From: a bacterium
GTDB taxonomy: Bacteria > 4484-113 > JALSIF01
Reading direction: 5' to 3'
NCBI GenBank assembly: GCA_026981635.1
Contig: JALSIF010000275.1
Span: 1-11,104 of the forward strand
DNA: 11,104 bases
Shown here piece by piece: positions 1 through 5,615 of the stretch (its first letter is position 1; each line of letters starts with the position of its first letter). The position numbers were made by a program, and so were the translations under genes. The notes beneath the pieces are model-generated. The model had not been told where the DNA came from. It worked only from the letters and a program-made list of their open reading frames with translations, and did not search any database.

Positions 1-552
<552 letters not shown>

Positions 553-621
553 GTTAATAAGGGATATCTGTGTTAACATGACCTCTGACTAGGTATCAGT
601 CGGCGTGCTTTAGGGACGAGG

Positions 622-1551
622 ATGACTTACGGAAAGGGGGCTAAGACTGGGTGGCCCGACTGGGTCAAAAAGCTGGGAGAGCCTTATTATTCATCCCCTG
701 ACCGGTCAGCCCTGATCTATCAAGCTGACTGCATTGAAGCGCTCAAAAAAATTCCTAAAGATTCAATAGATTTAATTTTTGCCGATCCGCCATATTTCCT
801 CTCTGACGGTGGAATCACCTGCCACGCTGGCAAGATGGTCAGCGTGGATAAAGGGGATTGGGACAAGCCACCGGGCTTAGGTGAGATGCACGTGATCAAC
901 CTGAAGTGGCTCTTCGAGTGTCAGCGGATTCTCAACTCACACGGATCCATTTGGGTCTCGGGAACGCATCATGTGATCTTCTCGGTCGGGTTTGCGATGC
1001 AGCAGCTGGGGTTTAAACTGCTTAATGTCATTACCTGGGTAAAGCCCAATCCTCCGCCCAATCTCTCGTGTAGGTACTTTACTCACGCGACTGAGATCGT
1101 GCTGTGGGCGGCTAAGAATGAGGAGACTAGGCATATCTTCAATTATAAGGAGATGAAAGAAATAAATAAAGGTAAACAGATGAAGTCTCACTGGAGAGAC
1201 ATTGCTCCAGATTTGACAGATGAGTGGAAAATTCTCCCCCCATCGGGCGATGAGAAGAGGCATGGGAAGCACCCGACGCAGAAACCATTGGCCCTGCTTG
1301 AAAGGATCATAATGGCTTCTTCAGAGCCGGGACACTTGGTTCTGGACCCATTTATGGGCTCTGGTACTACGGGAGTGGCTGCCATCAGGCTAGGGAGGAA
1401 GTTTATAGGATTTGAGCTCAAGGAGGAGTTTATTAAGGTAGCCTCAAAAAGGTTAAGAGATGAATATGAAAATTGTAGGCAAGGTAAATTAGAAGATGAA
1501 TTATTTAAAGAGCTTGAGGAGCTTTCTGGTAGAAAGATAGCTGGCTATTAG
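622..1551 (+). CDS. DNA adenine methyltransferase, beta class, DpnA-like
   Basis: Transfers a methyl group from S-adenosylmethionine to adenine N6, protecting host DNA from the endonuclease encoded next door. The 309 residues show the beta-class order: catalytic motif IV DPPY at residues 55-58, followed by FLSDGG and a KMVSVDKGDWDK segment typical of the DpnA/HinfI/MboII-like group; a variable middle probably containing target recognition; KHPTQKP at 216-222; then the cofactor motif DPFMGSGTTG at 242-251. DPPY favours N6-adenine over N4-cytosine. The ATG at 622 has AGGGA at 612-616. GATC specificity is inferred from the DpnII-type neighbour, not from this protein. Composition is patchy: about 55-60% G+C in the first half, near 32% at 1141-1200, near 58% at 1321-1380 and about 33% in the last 100 bases. 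The 42-base gap to the endonuclease suggests co-transcription. Confidence 0.9.
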   Translation: MTYGKGAKTGWPDWVKKLGEPYYSSPDRSALIYQADCIEALKKIPKDSIDLIFADPPYFLSDGGITCHAGKMVSVDKGDWDKPPGLGEMHVINLKWLFECQRILNSHGSIWVSGTHHVIFSVGFAMQQLGFKLLNVITWVKPNPPPNLSCRYFTHATEIVLWAAKNEETRHIFNYKEMKEINKGKQMKSHWRDIAPDLTDEWKILPPSGDEKRHGKHPTQKPLALLERIIMASSEPGHLVLDPFMGSGTTGVAAIRLGRKFIGFELKEEFIKVASKRLRDEYENCRQGKLEDELFKELEELSGRKIAGY

Positions 1552-1583
1552 TATTTGCTAGCTTGACTTTCTAGTGAGACAGT

Positions 1584-1589
1584 AGGTGA
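1584..1589 (+). promoter_or_regulatory. Ribosome binding site of the endonuclease gene
   Basis: AGGTGA lies 4 bases before the ATG at 1594 and supports that start rather than the later in-frame Met codons. It gives the endonuclease its own translation signal, separate from the methyltransferase that stops at 1551. Confidence 0.6.
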
Positions 1590-1593
1590 AAGA

Positions 1594-2487
1594 ATGGTCA
1601 GATATGGTGATCTAGGTTTCTCTAGCTTTGAGGACTTCTTCTATGAGTTCAAGAATACTTTATTAATGTCTAATAAAACTTATGATTATTTTGTTGATTG
1701 GGATAAGGTCAGGAGAGAAATTGAAGCTCATAGGGCTGAGCTCTCTATTCTTAATGTATTAACCCGGATTAACAGTAAGGATGAAAGAACATCTGAGTTA
1801 GGTCATTTAATTTCTAAGTATCCTGAAGTTGTTTCTACCCTGCCTCTTTTAATAGCCGAGAGGATTCATAATGAAAAGATTGACATATTTGATTTGGATA
1901 GTGAAGAAGTAGTTTCTCTTGTATTTACTCCAGATGCTGTGGAAGAGAATTCATTAGAAGAAATTGTTGATTTTTGCGTAAAGACTGGAATAATTGACTT
2001 ATTTGGTGAGATAAAGGATGTCATTGATTATCTACTTGGAGTTGAAGTTGGATTAGACACCAACGCTAGGAAAAATAGAAGTGGAAACATATTTGACAAG
2101 ATAGTGGAAAGAAGAATAACTAAGTTTATTGATGATAGTTGTATCCTGGTTGGACAGGATCCTAATTTATCTTTATATAAAGTCATTGCTTCAGGTAAAA
2201 AGAGAGCTAAGACTCATGACTATGTTATCTACAGAGAAGGAAAACCAGCTGTTGTAATTGAATGCAATTTCTACAACACCGCTGGAAGCAAGCCGATTTC
2301 AATAGCTGAGAGTTATATTCTGATGTCACAAGCTGCAGGAAAGCGGGGGCTTAAGTTTGTGTGGATAACTGACGGACCTGCCTGGTTAAAAATGACTGAG
2401 CCACTTGAGAGAGCTATGAGTGATATAGATTGGGTAATAAATTATTACATGATTAATAAAATAATGAGGATAATTGAAAGCACCTGA
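1594..2487 (+). CDS. Type II restriction endonuclease, DpnII/MboI family (predicted GATC)
   Basis: Predicted to cut unmethylated GATC. The 297-residue protein has the family hallmark GVEVGLDTNARKNRSG at residues 149-164, then a PD-(D/E)xK-like core in the second half: Asp209 in HDYVIY, and Glu223 with Asn225 in VIECNFY, followed by GSKP at 231-234. As I recall the family, the lysine position of the usual E-x-K is commonly Asn in this E-x-N-F-Y arrangement, so I do not read it as inactivating. Length and reading frame look intact. G+C is about 37% in the section I counted, far below the flanking host genes, with AT-ending codons and AGA/AGG arginines throughout, which points to horizontal acquisition. 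The gene directly follows the methyltransferase, as expected for a type II system. Recognition of GATC rests on family resemblance only. Confidence 0.88.
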   Translation: MVRYGDLGFSSFEDFFYEFKNTLLMSNKTYDYFVDWDKVRREIEAHRAELSILNVLTRINSKDERTSELGHLISKYPEVVSTLPLLIAERIHNEKIDIFDLDSEEVVSLVFTPDAVEENSLEEIVDFCVKTGIIDLFGEIKDVIDYLLGVEVGLDTNARKNRSGNIFDKIVERRITKFIDDSCILVGQDPNLSLYKVIASGKKRAKTHDYVIYREGKPAVVIECNFYNTAGSKPISIAESYILMSQAAGKRGLKFVWITDGPAWLKMTEPLERAMSDIDWVINYYMINKIMRIIEST

Positions 2488-2520
2488 CCGCTCTTACCTA
2501 CTTAGCGGAGTGGGAGGCTC

Positions 2521-2543
2521 AATTAAACAGGCCGGGGAGCCTG
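2521..2543 (-). terminator. Possible Rho-independent terminator (minus strand)
   Basis: On the minus strand CAGGC (2539-2543) pairs with GCCTG (2528-2532) across a 6-base loop, followed by TTTAATT. The stem is only 5 bp and the T tract is interrupted, so it is weak. An overlapping alternative stem pairs AGGCTC (2515-2520) with GAGCCT (2537-2542). If real, it would end transcripts coming from rarA or from a minus-strand RNA in 2550-3037. Confidence 0.3.
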
Positions 2544-2580
2544 CCGGTCCCTTCGAACCTGCCTGCCCCCGGCCCGTCGG

Positions 2581-2620
2581 GTGGTGAGGTCCCCTTACGG
2601 GGTAAGGGTAAGTCTACCAC
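2581..2620. repeat. Two-level hairpin
   Basis: The inner stem CCCTTAC (2592-2598) pairs with GTAAGGG (2602-2608) around a 3-base loop. The outer stem GTGGT (2581-2585) pairs with ACCAC (2616-2620). Both are perfect and nested, separated by a small internal loop. No T tract follows on either strand, so it is not a standard terminator. Role unknown. Confidence 0.5.
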
Positions 2621-2645
2621 ATCTGTTGGCAAGTTGTGAAGTCCT

Positions 2646-2714
2646 GTGAGGAAATTGGCGGGACCTTTTTCCTCACCTCCTCCACTGAGCAGATCGCCGG
2701 GACTTTTTTTCTGC
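2646..2714. repeat. Tandem pair of related hairpins (39-base period)
   Basis: Copy 1 has a perfect 9-bp stem, GTGAGGAAA (2646-2654) with TTTCCTCAC (2668-2676). Copy 2 has GCAGA (2689-2693) with TCTGC (2710-2714). Both loops contain CGGGAC followed by a T run (CGGGAC at 2659-2664 and 2698-2703, 39 bases apart). The inner five stem pairs correspond, and two of them changed on both sides: G2651-C2671 became C2690-G2713, and A2653-T2669 became G2692-C2711. This suggests the hairpin itself is maintained, although two copies are little evidence. The copies also match codon by codon in a minus-strand frame, so a coding origin remains open. Confidence 0.55.
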
Positions 2715-3037
2715 CTACTCCATGGGCAGGGAAGCTTGACTTGAACCTCCGCCATTGTTGGGGGGTTTTGCCTTAATCTTCCCGATGGCGCGGGAAGTCG
2801 GGGGTTTTATGCCTGCCGCCTTGGCTGGCCTTGGGGTGTCTAGCCTGCCCGGTGGATTGCTGAGCGCAAGGACTGGTCCCGGCTTTGGCGATGAAGCGCT
2901 GGTGGTGGGAACCCGCCGCTGTCAGCGGGCCGGGTGGGCGAGGAAAGCGTTGATAGCGCTTGCGACCTGGATGTCCCTTAGCTTTGAGGTGGTCCTGGAA
3001 GTGGGGGAAGCTTTCGGGGAGCCACCTGGGGAGTTGA

Positions 3038-4429
3038 TCAGCTCTCCTCGGGCGGTGGCCTATTTGCTGGCGGCTTCTTCTTCTCCCCGGTGGGGGGCTC
3101 ATGGTCGGGGGGACCTTGGAGGCTCTTCTTGTAGCGCTCCTGCCACCAGCTTCTCAGGCGCTCCACGATCTCCACTTCAGAGCCGATGGGCTTGGGCTCA
3201 AAGAGGCGAAGGTGGGCCAGCTCCTCGGGCAGGTAGAGCTGGGGGACAAACCCCTCCGGGAAGCTGTGGGGGTAGCGGTAGCCCTCACCGAAACCCAGCT
3301 CCTTCATCAGGCGGGTGGGGGCGTTTCTCAGGTGGCGGGGAACGGGGAGGGTGCCGTGCTCCCGGGCGATCTTGCGCGCCCGGCCCAGGGCGAGGTAGGC
3401 GCTGTTTGACTTGGGTGCGCTGGCCAGATATACCGCGCACATGGCCATGGGGATGGCCGCTTCGGGCATGCCCACCTGCTCCTGGGCCTGGTAGGTGCTC
3501 ACCGCCAGGGTGAGGGCGTAGGGGTCGGCCAGCCCCACATCCTCCGCCGCCGAGATCACCATCCGCCGGCAGATGAAGCGGGGGTCCTCGCCCGCCTCAA
3601 GCATCCTAGCCAGCCAGTAGAGGGCGGCGTCAGGGTCGGAGCCGCGCACCGACTTGATGAAGGCGCTCGCGAGGTCATAGTGCTCGTCGCCCGCCCGGTC
3701 GTAGCGAAGGGCTCCGGAGGAGGCAAGCTCCCGAAGCTGCTCCAGGTCAACCACCACCCTCTCGCCCTCGCCCGCCCGGGCGCGGGCCAGCTCCACCGCC
3801 TCCTCCAGCCCGGCCAGGGCCACCCGGGCGTCCCCGTCGGCTGCCCGAGCAAGGGCACGCACCGCCTCATCGGTCACCTCCACCGGCTCGTCCCCAAGCC
3901 CCCGCTCCGGATCGGCCAGGGCGCGGCTGAGGATCAGCTCTATCTCCTCCTCGGTGAGGGGGCGAAGGATGAATAGGCGGCAGCGGGAGAGGAGGGGGGA
4001 GATGATGTAGAAGCTGGGGTTTTCGGTGGTGGCACCGATGAAGGTTAGCACCCCCTCCTCCACCAGGGGGAGGAGGGCGTCCTGCTGGGCCTTGTTGAAG
4101 CGGTGGAGCTCGTCTACGAAGAGTACCACCGGGCGGGCAAACATCCCCCCGCCCCGGGCCAGCTCCTCCGCCCGGCGGATGTCCCTCACTCCGCTGGCGG
4201 TGGCGGAAAGCTCAATGAACTGGGCATCTATGGCGCCGGCCACCAGGCGGGCGAGGGTGGTCTTGCCGGTGCCCGGGGGACCCCAGAGGATGAAGGAGGG
4301 CACCCTGCCCCGGCGGGCGAGGGCGGCAAGCTCCCTCACCACCGGCGCCTGCCCCACCACCTCCTCAAAGGTGCGGGGGCGCATCCGCGCCGCCAGGGGC
4401 ACGCGGCCTGGGGAGGGGTCGCCTCTCAC
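3038..4429 (-). CDS. rarA: RarA/MgsA family AAA+ ATPase (replication-associated recombination protein A)
   Basis: ATP-dependent DNA clamp-loader-like ATPase of the RarA/Mgs1/WRNIP1 family, acting at stalled replication forks. In its 463 residues: the N-terminal PLAARMRPRTFEEVVGQ typical of the family (residues 11-27), Walker A GPPGTGKT at 50-57, Walker B VVLFVDELH at 101-109, sensor 1 GATTENPSF at 132-140, then the C-terminal tetramerisation region with IPMAMCAVYLASAPKSNSAY and LRNAPTRLMKELGFG, and the PHSFPEGFVPQLYLPEEL block. The ATG at 4429 gives the usual short leader before PLA. The protein is slightly longer than usual because of a basic, proline-rich tail of about 30 residues after the WWQER segment. 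It is divergent from the lipoprotein gene at 4489 with 59 bases between them; no clear promoter was found there. Confidence 0.95.
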   Translation of the reverse strand: MRGDPSPGRVPLAARMRPRTFEEVVGQAPVVRELAALARRGRVPSFILWGPPGTGKTTLARLVAGAIDAQFIELSATASGVRDIRRAEELARGGGMFARPVVLFVDELHRFNKAQQDALLPLVEEGVLTFIGATTENPSFYIISPLLSRCRLFILRPLTEEEIELILSRALADPERGLGDEPVEVTDEAVRALARAADGDARVALAGLEEAVELARARAGEGERVVVDLEQLRELASSGALRYDRAGDEHYDLASAFIKSVRGSDPDAALYWLARMLEAGEDPRFICRRMVISAAEDVGLADPYALTLAVSTYQAQEQVGMPEAAIPMAMCAVYLASAPKSNSAYLALGRARKIAREHGTLPVPRHLRNAPTRLMKELGFGEGYRYPHSFPEGFVPQLYLPEELAHLRLFEPKPIGSEVEIVERLRSWWQERYKKSLQGPPDHEPPTGEKKKPPANRPPPEES

Positions 4430-4446
4430 TGGAGTCGATTCTAGCC

Positions 4447-4467
4447 CCCCGCTTCACTCCGGCGGGG
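4447..4467. promoter_or_regulatory. Inverted repeat between divergent rarA and lipoprotein genes
   Basis: CCCCGC (4447-4452) and GCGGGG (4462-4467) form a 6-bp stem with a 9-base loop in the 59-base divergent gap. A TATAGT at 4474-4479 could be a -10 element for the plus-strand gene, but it lies so close to the GTG at 4489 that the transcript would be almost leaderless, and no good -35 is visible. Operator function is a guess. Confidence 0.25.
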
Positions 4468-4488
4468 AGGGGATATAGTCAGGAAGCG

Positions 4489-5295
4489 GTGGGACTGAAA
4501 GGGAAAGCGGGCTGGCTCCTTGGAGCGCTGGCGCTCCTCGCTCTGGCCTTCCAGGCCTGTCCCGGCCGGCCGGGGGAGGACCCCGTAAGGCGGCTGGTCA
4601 CCCGGGAGGACCTGGGCGCGGGGCTCAGGGTGGGGCTGTCGGTGGAGAGTCTGCCCGCTGAGGGGATAGAGCTTGGTCCTTACCAGCTTGAGGGGCCCAT
4701 AAAGCAGGAGAGCGAGGCCAACCCCGACCTCTCCTCCCTTATCTGGTACTGGAAGGATGCCCTCATGGTTAGCGTGGCCGCCTACCGGGGGCGGGTGCAG
4801 AAGGTGGAGGTGGGCGTGGTGAGGCCGGAGCTGCTCAGCGAGCGGGGGATACCTACCCTGAGCGGGCTGGAGGTGGGAAGGACGGAGCGGGATCGGGTGG
4901 TTGAGCTGCTGGGGGAGCCGGACTGGAGCTTTGAGCACGAGGGGAGGCTCTATGAGCGCTACATCACCATTGATGAGACGATGGGCCGGGTCTATGAGCT
5001 GATCCTTACCTACCAGCAGCGGGAGGTGCCCAGTGCGGTGGTGAGGGAGAAGCCGGTCCCGCCCGAGGAAGAGGCGGCCAAGCCCAAGGACGAGAAGAGG
5101 CCCATCCCCCTGCCCAGGAAGGTTGAGTATGAGGAGACGGGAGAGATGCTTCCCGCCGGCTGGCTGCTGGTGGGCTATGCATACAGTGCCCACGGGTCGG
5201 TGGAGGTGGCCCGAAAGTACCTTGAGCAGGGAAGGAGGGGTCCCGAGGTGATTGAGGAGAAGGTCCCTCCCGTGGAGGGGTCTCAGAAGAGCTAG
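4489..5295 (+). CDS. Probable lipoprotein with BamE/SmpA-like segment
   Basis: Function unknown. The 268 residues start with a signal-like N-terminus: Lys at 4 and 6, a hydrophobic stretch WLLGALALLALAF (9-21), then QAC with Cys24 as a possible lipidation site. The lipobox is imperfect (Phe at -3, Gln at -2), so plain secretion is also possible. The middle (about 40-120) is not recognised. Residues 126-158, GLEVGRTERDRVVELLGEPDW and following, resemble the helix and LGEPD turn of the BamE/SmpA/OmlA fold. A charged Pro/Glu/Lys linker follows (about 181-210), then a short C-terminal segment (GWLLVGYAYS...VARKYLEQG). The GTG at 4489 is preceded by AGGAAG at 4481-4486. It is divergent from rarA and runs toward the tRNA-Val gene, with 16 bases between its stop and the encoded CCA. 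It stands alone in its direction. Confidence 0.7.
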   Translation: MGLKGKAGWLLGALALLALAFQACPGRPGEDPVRRLVTREDLGAGLRVGLSVESLPAEGIELGPYQLEGPIKQESEANPDLSSLIWYWKDALMVSVAAYRGRVQKVEVGVVRPELLSERGIPTLSGLEVGRTERDRVVELLGEPDWSFEHEGRLYERYITIDETMGRVYELILTYQQREVPSAVVREKPVPPEEEAAKPKDEKRPIPLPRKVEYEETGEMLPAGWLLVGYAYSAHGSVEVARKYLEQGRRGPEVIEEKVPPVEGSQKS

Positions 5296-5311
5296 CCAGA
5301 AGGCAGAGGAG

Positions 5312-5388
5312 TGGTGGGCGCACCAGGACTCGAACCTGGGACCTCCACGATGTCAACGTGGCGCTCTAACCAACTGAGCTATGCGCCC
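5312..5388 (-). tRNA. tRNA-Val (anticodon GAC)
   Basis: The minus strand folds into a full cloverleaf: acceptor GGGCGCA/TGCGCCC (5382-5388 with 5316-5322), D-arm GCTC/GAGC, anticodon stem CCACG/CGTGG around TTGACAT (anticodon GAC), T-arm CCAGG-TTCGAGT-CCTGG, discriminator A at 5315 (as in valine tRNAs) and encoded CCA at 5312-5314. It lies downstream of tRNA-Cys in the same transcript, 16 bases apart. Confidence 0.97.
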
Positions 5389-5404
5389 CCGGCCCAGATT
5401 TTAG

Positions 5405-5478
5405 TGGAGGGGACGGGCGGAATCGAACCGCCGTAAGAGGTTTTGCAGACCTCTGCCTAACCACTCGGCCACGTCCCC
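5405..5478 (-). tRNA. tRNA-Cys (anticodon GCA)
   Basis: Minus-strand cloverleaf: acceptor GGGGACG/CGTCCCC (5472-5478 with 5409-5415), D-arm GCC/GGC, anticodon stem GAGGT/ACCTC around CTGCAAA (anticodon GCA), T-arm GGCGG-TTCGATT-CCGCC, discriminator T at 5408 (U73, a cysteine identity base) and encoded CCA at 5405-5407. It is the first gene of the two-tRNA transcript. Confidence 0.97.
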
Positions 5479-5492
5479 GCTTTGGCTCCCTG

Positions 5493-5522
5493 AGTATATA
5501 TACCTGAGGTAGGGGCGGTCAA
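5493..5522 (-). promoter_or_regulatory. Sigma-A-type promoter for the tRNA-Cys/tRNA-Val pair
   Basis: On the minus strand TTGACC (5517-5522) is followed after 18 bases by TATACT (5493-5498), within a TATATATA run that also allows a 16-base spacer. The -10 ends 14 bases before the tRNA-Cys 5' end, leaving a leader of a few bases, as expected for a stable RNA promoter. Confidence 0.65.
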
Positions 5523-5553
5523 TTGCCCCCGCGGGGCGGGTGGATTTTATAAT
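5523..5553 (+). promoter_or_regulatory. Probable promoter for cstA-birA-hflX
   Basis: TTGCCC (5523-5528) and a perfect TATAAT (5548-5553) are 19 bases apart, a long spacer. The -10 is the better element. The spacer includes the GC palindrome CCCCGCGGGG (5527-5536), which overlaps the -35 edge and might be an operator. The -35 directly abuts that of the tRNA promoter on the other strand. Confidence 0.5.
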
Positions 5554-5602
5554 TCTTATGGAGGGTGACCGCGAGGGGCGGTGCGAGAGAGCCAGCTAAA
5601 CC

Positions 5603-5609
5603 GAGGTGA
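5603..5609 (+). promoter_or_regulatory. Ribosome binding site of cstA
   Basis: GAGGTGA lies 6 bases before the ATG at 5616. It is near consensus and fixes the cstA start. Confidence 0.75.
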
Positions 5610-5615
5610 CCTGCC

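Larger units (their letters stand above)
2488..3037. other. Structured intergenic region without a convincing gene
   Basis: 550 bases between the endonuclease stop and the rarA stop. Composition returns abruptly to GC-rich after 2487. It holds a possible minus-strand terminator (2521-2543), a two-level hairpin (2581-2620), a tandem pair of related hairpins (2646-2714), a perfect 7-bp stem CTTCCCG/CGGGAAG with a 6-base loop (2778-2797), and smaller stems CCCGC/GCGGG (2912-2929) and AAGCG/CGCTT (2945-2961). Minus-strand frames are open at 2519-2755 (78 codons, no ribosome site) and 2773-3037 (running in from rarA in another frame), but I recognise no protein in either. I looked for RNase P RNA, tmRNA, SRP RNA and tRNA signatures and found none. 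In some Firmicutes 6S RNA lies near rarA, but I cannot fold this region into a 6S shape by eye. Confidence 0.6.

Noticed and set aside
622-2487. Avoidance of GATC as evidence for an active nuclease
   Set aside because: GATC occurs in both the RM genes (for example 2158-2161) and the host genes, so no avoidance is visible in a window this small.
2488-3037. RNase P RNA, suggested by GAGGAAAG (near 2940-2947) and GGTAAGGGTAAG (near 2601-2612)
   Set aside because: The order is wrong, the P4 partner sequence is missing and the surrounding helices do not fit.
2755-3513. 252-codon plus-strand open frame
   Set aside because: Its second half is antisense to rarA and the product is Gly/Arg/Pro/Ser-rich without a recognisable domain.
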